Below, piece after piece: positions 15,686-25,612 of a stretch of 64,000 nucleotides of DNA (positions within the stretch are counted from its first letter, which is position 1; the number at the start of each line of letters is the position of its first letter). Below the pieces are notes generated by a model that worked only from the letters and a program-made list of their open reading frames with translations, had not been told where the DNA came from and searched no databases. The translations under genes and the position numbers were made by a program. The stretch spans positions 62,001 through 126,000 of the forward strand of contig NCEE01000011.1 in assembly GCA_002280555.1 (NCBI GenBank). The letters run 5' to 3'. This DNA comes from Sphingomonas sp. 32-62-10. Lineage in GTDB: Bacteria; Pseudomonadota; Alphaproteobacteria; Sphingomonadales; Sphingomonadaceae.

Positions 15686-18436
15686 ATGAGAGAGCGCTTC
15701 GCCCTTGGTACGCTTCTTCTGTTAACCACGCAGCTGGTCTCGCCAGCCGCGCTTGCGCAGTCCGCGCCACAGCAGACGCCCCCCCCCGCCCAGACGCCTG
15801 CACCCGCTGATCCGGCAGAAGCCGAAGCACCGGTTGAAGAGATCGAAGTATCCTCGCCCGGTTTCGACGAAGCCAATGCGCAGGACATCGTAGTCGTCGG
15901 CCGCAATATCCCTAACACCGTCCGTGCAACGCCGCAGGTCCTCTCGGTCCTGTCCGAAGCGGACATCGCCCGCACGGGTGAAGGCGACATCGCTGGTGCG
16001 CTGTCGCGTGTTGCCGGTCTGTCGGTGGTCGGCAATGGCCAGGTCTATGTTCGGGGCCTGGGCGATCGCTATTCGTCAGCGCTGCTGAATGGGTCGCCGC
16101 TGCCATCACCCGAGCCGCTGCGCCGTTCGGTGCCGCTTGACATTTTTCCGACCTCGATCGTTGGATCGGCGCTGATCCAGAAGAGCTATTCGGCCAATTA
16201 TCCGGGCGAATTCGGCGGCGGCGTGATCAACCTGACGACCAAAGCCGTGCCAAAGGAAAGCTTCCTGACCGTCGGCGGTTCGGTTGCGTATGATTCGGTT
16301 TCGACCGGGCAGTTCGGCTTTGTTTATGATGGCGGCAGCCGTGACGTGTTCGGTTTTGATGATGGCACACGCCGTGTGCCGGCTTTCATCACCAATATTG
16401 GTCAAACCGGTGGTCTGATCCCAACCGAGCAGGTCGCGCAGCTTTCCGGCGCGCAGACATCGCTTCTGCAGCAGAATACCAATATTCCGGCGAACTGGTC
16501 GGGTGAAGTCAGCTTCGGCCACACCAAGGATATTGGTTCGACACGGCTTGGTATTGTTGGTTCGGCTAGCCTGTCGAACGGTTTTCGTACCCGTCAGACA
16601 ACGCAGCAGGACGCCATCGACCTGACCGGCGTTGCGCGGCAGGATTTCAACACGATTATCACTGACAATCGCGTCGTGGTGAACGCGCTGATCGGTCTTG
16701 GCCTTGAATTTGGCGATCACAAGCTGCGCTTCACCAACGTCTATATCCACGACACGGACAAGCAGGCGCGTGGTTCGACCGCGACGATCTTCAACAACAG
16801 CCAGGGTCAGCCGCGCTTCACGCAGAACACCAGCTGGTTCGAACGTCAGTTGTTCGAAACCCAGGCAGTCGGCGAGTTCAAATTCGGAGATCTCTCGTTC
16901 GACGTTCGCGGCGCCTATGCGAATTCGAAGCGCGTTTCGCCCTATGAACGTCAGTTCGATTATCTGTTCACACCGAATGCGGGCACTGATCTTGCTGGTA
17001 ACCCGGTGGGCGCGTTCCAAGCGACCAATGCGTTTGGCCCGTTTGCGACGATCACCTTCAGTGATCTGAACGAAAATCTCTACAGCGCCCAGGCTGACGC
17101 ATCGTACAAACTGCCGTTCAGCCGCCCGGCGACGATTTCGGCTGGTTATTTTTTCAGCGACGCGGAACGCGATTCATCGCGCCTGCCGTTTGTGTATGAA
17201 ACCAACCGCGGCAGCGGCAGCTCGCTGCCATCGCCGTTCAGCTTTTTCCGTCCCGATCTGTTGCTAGCTAATGACGTCCTCTTCAACGCCTGCCCGACGA
17301 TCAACGACGGCATTGGGCCAGGCTGCGTTCGCTTGCGCTTTACTGGCGGTGCGGCGGGGTCTTCGTCCTATAATGCTCAGCTGCGCGTTCATGCGGGCTA
17401 TGTGCAGGGTGAGGCAGAGTTTTTTGACGGTGTCCGCGCAATTGCGGGCGTTCGCTACGAAACTGCACAGCAGCGAGTCACGCCAAGCGATGGCGTGACT
17501 CCAACGCGGTTGAACAATGATTATTTCCTGCCAGCCGTAACGCTGACCTGGAACTTCGCGCGTGACATGCAAGTGCGCGGCAACTTCTCGAAGACGATCG
17601 CCCGTCCGCAGTTCCGCGAACTTGCCGCTCAACAGTTCCAGGATTTCGAAAGCGATCGCTTGTATTTCGGTAACCCGAACCTGCGGGACTCCGAACTCAC
17701 CAATTACGAACTGCGCTATGAGTGGTTCTATGCCCGTGAGCAACGGATCACGATTTCGGGCTTCTATAAGGACATTACCCGGCCGATCGAACAGGTCGGT
17801 TTCCGTCCCTCGCCCGACGCACGCCTGCAGACCGGCTTTTCCTACGTACCGAGCGCGCGTCTTTACGGTGGTGAAATTGAGGCGATCAAATATTTCAACC
17901 TCGATTTCCTCGACTCCCCGTTCTTTGCGACCCGTCGTCTGATCTTGAGCGCCAACTACACCTATACCCAGTCGTCGATTAACGCGAATAACGAGCTGGT
18001 GCCGGACGTAGGTGGCGGGATTGGCAGCACGGCCATGCGGCCAGCCGTCCAATTGTTCCGCGACGGGGCGGCACTTACCGGCCAGTCCGATCATATCGTC
18101 AACGGCCAGATCGGTATCGAAGACAAGGCGTCACTCTCGCAGCTCACTTTCCTGGCAAATTATGCCAGCGAACGGATTACTAACCGTGGTCCGGGCAATC
18201 TGAGCGGCGTTGGCTTCCTGCCCGATATTATCGAGCGGCCAGGCTTCCGCTTCGATGTCGTTGCTCGCCAGGGCGTGAAATTCGGTCCAGCTGAATTCGA
18301 GATCAAGCTTGAAGGCCGCAACTTGACTGGAACGGGTTATCGCGAGTTTCAGCGCTTCCCCAACGGCAATGAGATCTTCATCAACCGTTACCGTGTTGGC
18401 CGCATCGTGCAGCTCTCGGTCAGCGCCAAGCTCTGA
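15686..18436 (+). CDS. TonB-dependent outer-membrane receptor
   Basis: 916 residues from the ATG at 15686 (an in-frame TTG lies 15 bases earlier). A signal peptide ends AALAQ. An acidic, Pro-rich stretch then precedes the TonB-box-like DIVVVGRN. The plug domain contains QVYVRGLGDRYSSALLNG and GEFGGGVINLTTK. The rest is a 22-strand-type barrel with the TBDR landmark YELRYEW and the C-terminal strand VGRIVQLSVSAKL. It should import a ligand across the outer membrane using TonB energy. It follows the lipoprotein gene after a terminator and is probably its functional partner; the ligand is not predictable from the sequence. Confidence 0.9.
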   Translation: MRERFALGTLLLLTTQLVSPAALAQSAPQQTPPPAQTPAPADPAEAEAPVEEIEVSSPGFDEANAQDIVVVGRNIPNTVRATPQVLSVLSEADIARTGEGDIAGALSRVAGLSVVGNGQVYVRGLGDRYSSALLNGSPLPSPEPLRRSVPLDIFPTSIVGSALIQKSYSANYPGEFGGGVINLTTKAVPKESFLTVGGSVAYDSVSTGQFGFVYDGGSRDVFGFDDGTRRVPAFITNIGQTGGLIPTEQVAQLSGAQTSLLQQNTNIPANWSGEVSFGHTKDIGSTRLGIVGSASLSNGFRTRQTTQQDAIDLTGVARQDFNTIITDNRVVVNALIGLGLEFGDHKLRFTNVYIHDTDKQARGSTATIFNNSQGQPRFTQNTSWFERQLFETQAVGEFKFGDLSFDVRGAYANSKRVSPYERQFDYLFTPNAGTDLAGNPVGAFQATNAFGPFATITFSDLNENLYSAQADASYKLPFSRPATISAGYFFSDAERDSSRLPFVYETNRGSGSSLPSPFSFFRPDLLLANDVLFNACPTINDGIGPGCVRLRFTGGAAGSSSYNAQLRVHAGYVQGEAEFFDGVRAIAGVRYETAQQRVTPSDGVTPTRLNNDYFLPAVTLTWNFARDMQVRGNFSKTIARPQFRELAAQQFQDFESDRLYFGNPNLRDSELTNYELRYEWFYAREQRITISGFYKDITRPIEQVGFRPSPDARLQTGFSYVPSARLYGGEIEAIKYFNLDFLDSPFFATRRLILSANYTYTQSSINANNELVPDVGGGIGSTAMRPAVQLFRDGAALTGQSDHIVNGQIGIEDKASLSQLTFLANYASERITNRGPGNLSGVGFLPDIIERPGFRFDVVARQGVKFGPAEFEIKLEGRNLTGTGYREFQRFPNGNEIFINRYRVGRIVQLSVSAKL

Positions 18437-18458
18437 TCCGGACTTAACTGACAGAAAC

Positions 18459-18489
18459 AACCCCGGTGGCCTGGCCGCCGGGGTTTTTT
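18459..18489 (+). terminator. Rho-independent terminator after the TonB receptor
   Basis: AACCCCGG and CCGGGGTT form a GC-rich stem with an inner GGC/GCC extension, followed by six T. It lies 23 bases after the receptor stop. Confidence 0.85.
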
Positions 18490-18502
18490 CATTGGTCGTT
18501 CG

Positions 18503-19240
18503 TCAGCCCCAAGGCCGTTCGCGAAACCATTTGGTCAGCACATATTTGGTGCCGGCGCGCACCTTCATGCCTTGGTGGATGGTCAGCGGGTTGGGCTGGC
18601 CGTCATCTTGGCGGTTGTTCCACATTAGCAATTTGCCGGTTTCGGGTTTGACGATCTTGTCGATCGCCTTGAAACGCGTCGCGCCTCCGGCGATCGGTTC
18701 GTTGAGATAAATCATCGCCGTCCATGTCCGCTGGCCGGCCACGCTGCAGAATTTTTCGTAGTCCAGGCCAAGCGGTTCAAAATAATCGGTATGATCCTTG
18801 AACTGCTGCCCAACCGCGTAACGCTGTCCCTGGAGTGGCTCGCCATATATCGGGTCGATGTCCATGAAATCGCAGACCGCGCTATCGACAATCTGGCCCA
18901 GCGGATCGCCGGGTAAGAAATCGCAAGTTTCGCTGGTCCGAAAACTGTCGTCGCCATTCGGATCGGACAGGGTTGAAGGGCGGCGCTGCGCATCGATCCG
19001 ATCAATCAGGCGCGCACACAGATCCGCCGACAGAAAGCCCCGTTTCAGGAACAATGTCAGCTTGGGGCTGGGCACTTTTTGAACCCCGCTATGCTGGGCG
19101 ATCCGCGTTAGTACCGGCGCGGCTGGTAAGCCCGAGCCACGCTGAAACACGGGCTCTGCGGCGGGGAAAGGGCGGATACCGGTCACCATGTCACTCTGCC
19201 AAACGGACACCCTGTTTTCCAGCCCGATCAATGCCGACAT
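18503..19240 (-). CDS. 2OG-Fe(II) oxygenase, prolyl 4-hydroxylase alpha-type
   Basis: A 245-residue protein (a later Met at residue 18 is possible). The iron ligands HxD are in FKDHTDYFEP. The distal His is in LTIHQGMKV, and the 2-oxoglutarate-binding Lys is in GTKYVLTKWF. This is the double-stranded beta-helix core of bacterial prolyl-4-hydroxylase-like dioxygenases. The substrate is unknown; known bacterial relatives hydroxylate Pro in proteins or small molecules. It is convergent with the TonB receptor gene and divergent from gspC. Confidence 0.85.
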   Translation of the reverse strand: MSALIGLENRVSVWQSDMVTGIRPFPAAEPVFQRGSGLPAAPVLTRIAQHSGVQKVPSPKLTLFLKRGFLSADLCARLIDRIDAQRRPSTLSDPNGDDSFRTSETCDFLPGDPLGQIVDSAVCDFMDIDPIYGEPLQGQRYAVGQQFKDHTDYFEPLGLDYEKFCSVAGQRTWTAMIYLNEPIAGGATRFKAIDKIVKPETGKLLMWNNRQDDGQPNPLTIHQGMKVRAGTKYVLTKWFRERPWG

Positions 19241-19346
19241 GGCATAAGGCGAAGAACAACATCATATTGTCCCTTTTTGTTCATCAATAAGACGTTGAAC
19301 TGTAACATAGCCCGCCTAGCAGAGGCGCGCGGGGGGAATCTTGCTG

Positions 19347-20195
19347 ATGCGGCTGGAAGTTAATGCACGGGCCCGCAGGCTCATCGAGATGCTGCCGCAG
19401 CGAACCATATACGGCGCGCTCGAACTCGCGCTGCTGGCGTTGCTCGCGGTGCAGGTCGCGCGGTTGATCTGGTCGGTCGTCACGCCGGTAGGCCCGCTTG
19501 GCAATTGGCGCGCGAACAGCTCCGTGTCGGCCACGGCATCGGCTGACGTGCTGCGCAGTTTTGATCCGTTTTTCCGCCTCGATGCGACCGCCCCGTCGGC
19601 ACCGACGGCTGCAACGGTCACTCCCTTATCGCTGACGCTGTTCGGTATTCGGCTCGATGGTGCAACCAGTCGCGGGTCAGCAATTATTGCGACGCCGGAC
19701 GGTGTACAGGCGAGCTTTTCCGTAGGCGCTGAAATCATGCCCGGGGTGACACTGAAATCAGTGTCGTTTGATCATGTTACGCTAACGCGCGGTGGCGTTG
19801 ATGAGGACCTGTTTATCGATCAATCGGGTGGCGCCTCAGCCTCATCGGCTGCGACGATGGATTCGAACGGTGTGCTGAGTGCGCCGCCGTCCGCCGCGAC
19901 TGGCGGGCAGCCGGTAACGCTGGCACGGCTAAGGGCAGAAATCGGCTTCATCCCGCGGGTGGATAGTGGGAAGGTTACCGGGCTGACGGTCAGGCCGCAG
20001 GGTTCGGGTACAATATTCAGGCAAGTTGGGCTTAAAGAAGGGGATGTCGTGACTCAATTAGGTGGCCGTGCGATAAGCGGCGCAGGCGACATCGATCTGC
20101 TGGCGGGTCAGTTCGCCAAGGGTGGGGCGCTCTCGATCACTGTTGAGCGTGGTGCCGAAGTGCTGCCGCTGACGATTACGCTGGCTGGCCAATGA
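19347..20195 (+). CDS. gspC: Type II secretion system protein GspC
   Basis: 282 residues from the ATG at 19347, which has a G-rich ribosome site about ten bases upstream; the in-frame TTG at 19341 is less likely. A single inner-membrane helix is at about residues 22-42 (ALELALLALLAVQVARLIW). A periplasmic homology region follows. The C-terminal PDZ-like domain includes GTIFRQVGLKEGDVVTQLGG. It links the inner-membrane platform to the GspD secretin. It is the first gene of the gsp operon, overlapping gspD by four bases. Confidence 0.9.
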   Translation: MRLEVNARARRLIEMLPQRTIYGALELALLALLAVQVARLIWSVVTPVGPLGNWRANSSVSATASADVLRSFDPFFRLDATAPSAPTAATVTPLSLTLFGIRLDGATSRGSAIIATPDGVQASFSVGAEIMPGVTLKSVSFDHVTLTRGGVDEDLFIDQSGGASASSAATMDSNGVLSAPPSAATGGQPVTLARLRAEIGFIPRVDSGKVTGLTVRPQGSGTIFRQVGLKEGDVVTQLGGRAISGAGDIDLLAGQFAKGGALSITVERGAEVLPLTITLAGQ

Positions 20196-22384
20196 AACGC
20201 TTTATTGCCTCTTCCGCCGCCGTCGCGCTCGCCGTCGCAGCGCCTCTGGGCGCGCAGACCACGCTCAATGTGCGCGATGCCGATATCCGCGCCTTCATCG
20301 CTGATGCCGCCAAAGTCACTGGCCGCACCTTCATCATCGATAGTCGCGTGCAGGGCAAGGTAACGGTCGTAACGGATCGCGCGCTCAGCCGGTCCGAATA
20401 TTTCGAGATCTTCCTGTCCACGCTGCGCGCCAACGGGCTGGTTGCGGTGCCGACGTCGGGTGGTGCCTTTCGCGTTCAGCCAATCGACAACGCATCGTCG
20501 CAGCCAGGTCGGGTAGGGGGCTCTTCCACCTCGTCGCGCAACAGCTTCGTGACAGAAATCATCCGCCTGCGCGCCATTGACGCGGCATCGGCGGTGGAAA
20601 CGGTCCGCCCCCTCGTGAGCGCACAGGGATCAGTTACGGCCAATCGCTCGGGTAACTCGATCGTTGTGGTCGATTATGGCGATAATGTTCGCCGGGTGCG
20701 CGAAGTCATTCGTCGGATCGACACTGATGGCTCATCGACTCGAGTCGTGGCGCTCAAAAATGCGAGCGCGCGAGAAATTGCGACCGCGCTCCAGGCGCTT
20801 GTCCCTGCAGCGGCGCAGGGCGGGCAGAGCGTATCGGTAGTACCCGTCACCAGCTCAAATGCCGTGGCGATCCGGGGTGACAGCCCTGCCGTCGCGCGTC
20901 TCGCCGAAGTGGCGCAAGATCTTGATCGTCGGGCGGCGCTCGGCACCGAAATCAAAGTGCTGTTCCTGCAGAATGCCGATGCGGGCCAGCTCCTTCCCGT
21001 GCTCCAACAGCTGGTCGGCCAGCAGCCGACCGAATTGCCGCAACAGACTCAGCTGTCGCAATCGAGCTTGAGCACAAATGGCAATGGCGGCGGCAACCAG
21101 CGCAACTCTCAGCCGCCGCAACAGGCCCAACCCGTCCAGCAGGGCGGCAGCGGCAATCAGCAACCCGCCGCGATTTCGGATGGTGGCCGCACCGCTGCTG
21201 TCGTCACACGCTTTGCTGGTGCCAATGCGATCGTCATTGCAGCGCCGCCCGAAGTGCAGCGGCAACTTGCCGAGGTCGTGCGGCAGCTCGACACGCGGCG
21301 CGAACAGGTGCTTGTCGAGGCGATCGTCGCTGAAGTTTCGGATGCCACTGCCAACCGGCTCGGCGTGCAGCTGCTGCTCGGCAGCTTGGGCGGCAGCAAT
21401 ATTCCGTTCGGCACCACCACTTTTTCAAACACCGCTCCCAATTTGTTGACGGTGGCAGGTGCGATCGGCGCGCGACGCCTGAACACCACGACCACTACCG
21501 TGAACGGCACGACAACCGTGACGAGCACGAATAGTGGCATCAGCGATTCGCTCGCACAGTCAGCGATCGGATCGATCCTGGGGTCGTCGGGCGGGTTTGG
21601 CGGATTTGCCGCCAATCTGGGGCGAGACGGGATTTTCGGCGCGATCATCAACGCGGTGAAATCAGACACGACGTCCAACCTGTTGCAATCGCCGCATGTT
21701 GTGGTGCTGGATAATACGCCGGCACGCATCCTGGTCGGTCAGGAAATCCCGATCACCACGGGCCAGGCACTCAGCCAGAATTTCGACAATGCCTTCCGCA
21801 CGGTGCAACGCGAAAATGTCGGCATCGAGCTTGAAGTGCGCCCGCAGGTCAACAGCAGTGGCGCGATCAAACTGTTCCTGCGCCAGCAGGTCAGCTCGAT
21901 TGCCGGGCCGGTATCGCAGGATAATAGCGACCTCATCCTCAATAAGCGCGAGATTGAAACAACGCTGACGGTCGATGACGGCCAGATTGCTGTCATCGGC
22001 GGTTTGCTCGACGATAATGAACGGCGCACGATCGAGAAGGTGCCGTTGCTGGGAGATATCCCCGGCCTCGGGGCGCTGTTCCGGTCAAAGGCGAAAAGCC
22101 GGACCAAGACGAACCTGATCGTCTTCATTCGCCCGACGATACTGCGCACGCCAGAGGACAGCCGCAAGGTCGCCGAACAGCGTTATGGCTATCTGCGCAT
22201 GCAGCAGGGCTTGCAGGATCCCACGCGCGAGCCAACGATCGATCAGCTCGTTCGGGATTATCTGGGTGCCGAACCTCCGCTGCCGCCTGCACCCGGGCCA
22301 GGCAGCATTGAGGATCCGCGCATCGGCGTGCCCATCATGCGCCAATCAAGCACGGCCGTCCGGCTTGACGGAGCACCGAAATGA
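20192..22384 (+). CDS. gspD: Type II secretion secretin GspD
   Basis: 730 residues with the signal peptide MKRFIASSAAVALAVAAPLG. The N0 domain begins TTLNVRDADIRAFIADAAKV, and N1-N3 domains follow. A Gln/Asn/Ser/Gly-rich linker lies at about 285-330. The secretin core ends with VPLLGDIPGLGALFRSKAK and NLIVFIRPTI, the secretin signature. It forms the outer-membrane channel. A C-terminal Pro-rich tail follows the core. Start and stop overlap gspC and gspE by four bases each. Confidence 0.96.
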   Translation: MKRFIASSAAVALAVAAPLGAQTTLNVRDADIRAFIADAAKVTGRTFIIDSRVQGKVTVVTDRALSRSEYFEIFLSTLRANGLVAVPTSGGAFRVQPIDNASSQPGRVGGSSTSSRNSFVTEIIRLRAIDAASAVETVRPLVSAQGSVTANRSGNSIVVVDYGDNVRRVREVIRRIDTDGSSTRVVALKNASAREIATALQALVPAAAQGGQSVSVVPVTSSNAVAIRGDSPAVARLAEVAQDLDRRAALGTEIKVLFLQNADAGQLLPVLQQLVGQQPTELPQQTQLSQSSLSTNGNGGGNQRNSQPPQQAQPVQQGGSGNQQPAAISDGGRTAAVVTRFAGANAIVIAAPPEVQRQLAEVVRQLDTRREQVLVEAIVAEVSDATANRLGVQLLLGSLGGSNIPFGTTTFSNTAPNLLTVAGAIGARRLNTTTTTVNGTTTVTSTNSGISDSLAQSAIGSILGSSGGFGGFAANLGRDGIFGAIINAVKSDTTSNLLQSPHVVVLDNTPARILVGQEIPITTGQALSQNFDNAFRTVQRENVGIELEVRPQVNSSGAIKLFLRQQVSSIAGPVSQDNSDLILNKREIETTLTVDDGQIAVIGGLLDDNERRTIEKVPLLGDIPGLGALFRSKAKSRTKTNLIVFIRPTILRTPEDSRKVAEQRYGYLRMQQGLQDPTREPTIDQLVRDYLGAEPPLPPAPGPGSIEDPRIGVPIMRQSSTAVRLDGAPK

Positions 22385-23937
22385 ACCCCAAAAGTCTGAA
22401 TTCCGACGAGATCGTCGGTGATCCGATCATCGCCCTGCCCGAGGCGATGCCATTGCCGGAGGCAATCGTCGGCATCCCCTATGCCTTCGCCCGGAAGTTT
22501 GGCGTCGTGCTCGATTCGGTCGAACCCGGGCATTTCTCGGTGGCGATGCGCGAGGGGAGCGACCCCAAGGTTTTGCTCGAGCTGCGTCGGCATCTGGCGC
22601 GGCCTTTCGATGTTACCTTCACCAAGAGCGAGGATTTCGACCGGCTGCTGTCCGATCGCTACGCGATGGACGGCCAAGCCGCTGCTGCCGCCGCAGGGTC
22701 GCTCGGCCTCGGTGACGAACTGGACATGCTGGCCGGGAACCTGCCGACCGCCGAGGATCTGCTCGATACAGCCGATGATGCGCCCGCGATTCGGCTGATC
22801 AACGGCATCATTGCCGATGCGGCGCGCAATGGCGTGTCCGACATTCATATTGAGCCTTACGAAACCGGGCTTGTGGTCCGCATGCGGATCGACGGGGTGC
22901 TCCGCGAAACATTGCGGATGCCGCCGCACGTCGCCCCGGTGGTTGTCAGCCGCGTCAAGGTGATGGCACGGCTCGACATTGCCGAACGTCGCGTGCCGCA
23001 GGACGGCCGCATGGGCCTGTCGCTGGGCGGCAAACTGCTCGATGTCCGCGTCTCGACGTTGCCAAGCCGCGCGGGCGAGCGCGTGGTGCTGCGTATCCTC
23101 GACAAGGATAATGCCGGGATTGATCTCGACGTGCTCGGCATGGCGCCCGCCATCAACACGCTGCTGCGCGGGGCGATCAGCGAGCCGAACGGCATCGTGC
23201 TTGTCACCGGACCGACCGGTTCGGGCAAGACGACGACGCTCTATGCCGCACTGCGCCTGCTTAACGATGGCAGCAGCAACATTCTGACGGTCGAAGACCC
23301 GATCGAATATGCGATGGACGGGGTGGGGCAGACGCAGGTCAATCCCAAGGTCGGGCTTACCTTTGCGGCAGGTTTGCGCGCCATTCTGCGCCAGGATCCC
23401 GATGTTGTAATGGTCGGCGAAATCCGTGATCGAGAAACTGCCGAAATCGCCGTGCAAGCCTCGCTCACCGGGCATCTGGTGCTGTCGACCGTCCACACCA
23501 ACGACGCTGTCGGCGCGATCACACGGATGCGCGACATGAAGATCGAGCCGTTCCTGCTCGCCTCCACCTTGCGGGCCGTGATCGCGCAGCGCCTCGTGCG
23601 GCGGCTGTGCCCCAGCTGCCGCAAGCCCGTGCAGGCGCAAGGTTCGGTCTCCTCGCTGCTGGGCTTTGATCCCGGCGCAATCGTCTATGAAGCGGTTGGC
23701 TGTGATGAGTGTTCGGGCAGCGGCTTCAAGGGCCGGATCGGCGTGTTCGAGGCGATCCGCATCGACGAAACGATCCGCCGCCTGATCAATGACGGCGGCG
23801 ACGAATCGATCATTGCGCGCCATGCCTTTCTCCACGCCCCCAATCTGGGCGCAGCCGCGCGCCAGCTCGTCCGCGACGGGTTGACAACACCGGAGGAGGC
23901 AGTCCGCGTCTCCCGTAGCGAAATGGTCGATGCCTGA
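22381..23937 (+). CDS. gspE: Type II secretion ATPase GspE
   Basis: 518 residues. The N-terminal MshEN-like domain is followed by the RecA-like motor. Walker A is GPTGSGKTTTLYA (Lys283). The Asp box and Walker B follow (DVVMVGEIRDRETAE), then the His box TGHLVLSTVHTNDA. The four-Cys zinc motif is complete: Cys410, Cys413, Cys441 and Cys444. It powers pseudopilus assembly from the cytoplasmic face. It overlaps gspD by four bases and gspF by eight. Confidence 0.97.
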   Translation: MNPKSLNSDEIVGDPIIALPEAMPLPEAIVGIPYAFARKFGVVLDSVEPGHFSVAMREGSDPKVLLELRRHLARPFDVTFTKSEDFDRLLSDRYAMDGQAAAAAAGSLGLGDELDMLAGNLPTAEDLLDTADDAPAIRLINGIIADAARNGVSDIHIEPYETGLVVRMRIDGVLRETLRMPPHVAPVVVSRVKVMARLDIAERRVPQDGRMGLSLGGKLLDVRVSTLPSRAGERVVLRILDKDNAGIDLDVLGMAPAINTLLRGAISEPNGIVLVTGPTGSGKTTTLYAALRLLNDGSSNILTVEDPIEYAMDGVGQTQVNPKVGLTFAAGLRAILRQDPDVVMVGEIRDRETAEIAVQASLTGHLVLSTVHTNDAVGAITRMRDMKIEPFLLASTLRAVIAQRLVRRLCPSCRKPVQAQGSVSSLLGFDPGAIVYEAVGCDECSGSGFKGRIGVFEAIRIDETIRRLINDGGDESIIARHAFLHAPNLGAAARQLVRDGLTTPEEAVRVSRSEMVDA

Positions 23938-25156
23938 TTTCGATTATCTCGTTATCGACACGGCGGGCCGTGAAAAACGGGGCGCGATCGTCGCCGAATC
24001 GATCGATCATGCGCGCGAGGCACTCGATGCGCGCAAGCTTTATGTCGTGCGGATCGGCCCGGGTTCGGCGGCAACAAAGGCCCCAAAGGCCAAGCCGCTG
24101 CTCCAGCAGCTGCGCGGGCGGCGCATGTCGGGCAAGCACCTTACCTTGTTTACCCGCCAGCTCGCGACGCTGAACCGCGTCAGCCCGCTTGAGGAATCGT
24201 TGCGAACGATCGTCCGCCAGACTGAGCAGCAACAGGTCCGCGACATTGTCAGTGCGGTGCACATGGGCGTCGTCGAGGGGCGGCGGTTAGCCGAATCGAT
24301 GGCGCGTGAACCGAAAAGCTTTCCAGCGCTCTACTGCGCGATGGTGGCGGCCGGCGAGAATTCGGGTTCGTTGCCAACGATCCTCGATCGGCTGGCGATT
24401 CTGCTGGAAAGGCAGGCGGAAATCCGCGGCAAGATGATCACGACAATGGCCTATCCCGCCGTGCTAGCGGTGATGGCAATCGCCATTGTTACCGCGCTGA
24501 TGGTGTTCGTGGTGCCGCAGATCGTCGAACAATTTGACACTGTCGGCCAGCAATTGCCGCTACTGACCCGGATCGTGATCTGGATTTCGGCTTTCCTCGT
24601 CAATTGGTGGTGGGCGCTGATCCTGGGCGCGGTGCTGCTGACCGGCGGGTTTATCCAGGCGTTGCGCGAGCCCTCGATCCGGTTAGCGTTTGACGGTTGG
24701 CTGCTGCGGGTGCCGGTGATCGGACGACTTCTGCGCGATCTCCACGCCGCACGGATGGCGCGAACGCTCTCCACCATGATCGCAAGCCGATTGCCGCTGC
24801 TCGACGGGCTCGCACTGACGGCGGGCACGATTTACAATCGGCGGTTGCGCCAGGCATCGGACGAGATCGTCGACTCGATCCGCAGCGGTGGCAGCCTGTC
24901 CGCCGCGATGCGCCGTGCTGGCGTTTTTCCACCCTTGCTGACCTATCTGGCGGCGAGCGGCGAGGCGGCAGGGCGGCTCGATGAGATGCTCGAGCGCGCG
25001 GCGGATTATCTCGAACGCGAGTTCGATCGCTTTACCGCGACTGCCTTGTCGTTGATGGAACCGCTGATCATCGTGGTAATGGGCGGCATCGTCGCGACCA
25101 TCGTGCTGTCGATTCTGCTGCCGATCCTGCAACTCAACACTCTTGCCGGCCAATGA
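23930..25156 (+). CDS. gspF: Type II secretion inner-membrane platform protein GspF
   Basis: 408 residues with the duplicated GspF domain. The first copy begins about residue 65 (KHLTLFTRQLATLNRVSPLEES) and the second about residue 270 (ARMARTLSTMIASRLPLLDGL). Three membrane helices are visible: about 170-190, 220-240 and a C-terminal one ending IVLSILLPILQL. It is the polytopic core on which GspE acts. Codon overlaps on both sides support operon expression. Confidence 0.95.
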   Translation: MPDFDYLVIDTAGREKRGAIVAESIDHAREALDARKLYVVRIGPGSAATKAPKAKPLLQQLRGRRMSGKHLTLFTRQLATLNRVSPLEESLRTIVRQTEQQQVRDIVSAVHMGVVEGRRLAESMAREPKSFPALYCAMVAAGENSGSLPTILDRLAILLERQAEIRGKMITTMAYPAVLAVMAIAIVTALMVFVVPQIVEQFDTVGQQLPLLTRIVIWISAFLVNWWWALILGAVLLTGGFIQALREPSIRLAFDGWLLRVPVIGRLLRDLHAARMARTLSTMIASRLPLLDGLALTAGTIYNRRLRQASDEIVDSIRSGGSLSAAMRRAGVFPPLLTYLAASGEAAGRLDEMLERAADYLEREFDRFTATALSLMEPLIIVVMGGIVATIVLSILLPILQLNTLAGQ

Positions 25157-25164
25157 GGAACATC

Positions 25165-25611
25165 ATGCGCAAGAACATTCGGAAAGAATCGCGTCGGGGT
25201 GAAAGCGGCTTTACGCTCGTTGAGTTGATGGTCGTGATCGTCATCCTCGGGCTGCTCGCCACAATCGTTGCGCTGAACGTGCTGCCAAGCGGCGATCGCG
25301 CGCGCGTCGAAAAGGCGAAGGCCGATATCGCCATCATCGAGGACGGGCTGGAGCTCTACAAGCTGCAGAACATTAGCTACCCCAGTACGTCGGACGGTCT
25401 GAACGCCCTGGTGAGCGCACCGGCATCGCTCACCGATCCGTCGCGCTATCAGGCGGGTGGATATATCAAGAAGCTGCCCAAGGACCCCTGGGGCCGCGAG
25501 TATCTTTATGCCTCGCCCGGCACCCACGGCGCGATCGATATCTGGACGCTGGGTGCCGATGGCAAGGAAGGCGGCGAGGGCATCGACGCCGATATCGGCA
25601 ACTGGCAGTGA
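25165..25611 (+). CDS. gspG: Major pseudopilin GspG
   Basis: 148 residues from the ATG at 25165, which has a GAGGA ribosome site at normal spacing. An ATG at 25153, overlapping the gspF stop, would add four residues. The 15-residue leader ends at Gly, then FTLVELMVVIVILGLL with Glu at mature position 5. The C-terminal half has the GspG pattern YPSTSDGLNALV and KDPWGREYLYASPG. It polymerises into the pseudopilus after cleavage by a prepilin peptidase not encoded here. Confidence 0.96.
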   Translation: MRKNIRKESRRGESGFTLVELMVVIVILGLLATIVALNVLPSGDRARVEKAKADIAIIEDGLELYKLQNISYPSTSDGLNALVSAPASLTDPSRYQAGGYIKKLPKDPWGREYLYASPGTHGAIDIWTLGADGKEGGEGIDADIGNWQ

Positions 25612-25612
25612 T

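Noticed and set aside
19295..19322. TTGAAC and TAGCAG as a promoter of the gsp operon
   Set aside because: The -10 match is poor and the spacing is 16 bases, so it is not listed as a feature.
22258..23835. Minus-strand open frame of 525 codons opposite gspE
   Set aside because: Antisense shadow of the gspE reading frame; no start signal, no recognisable motifs.
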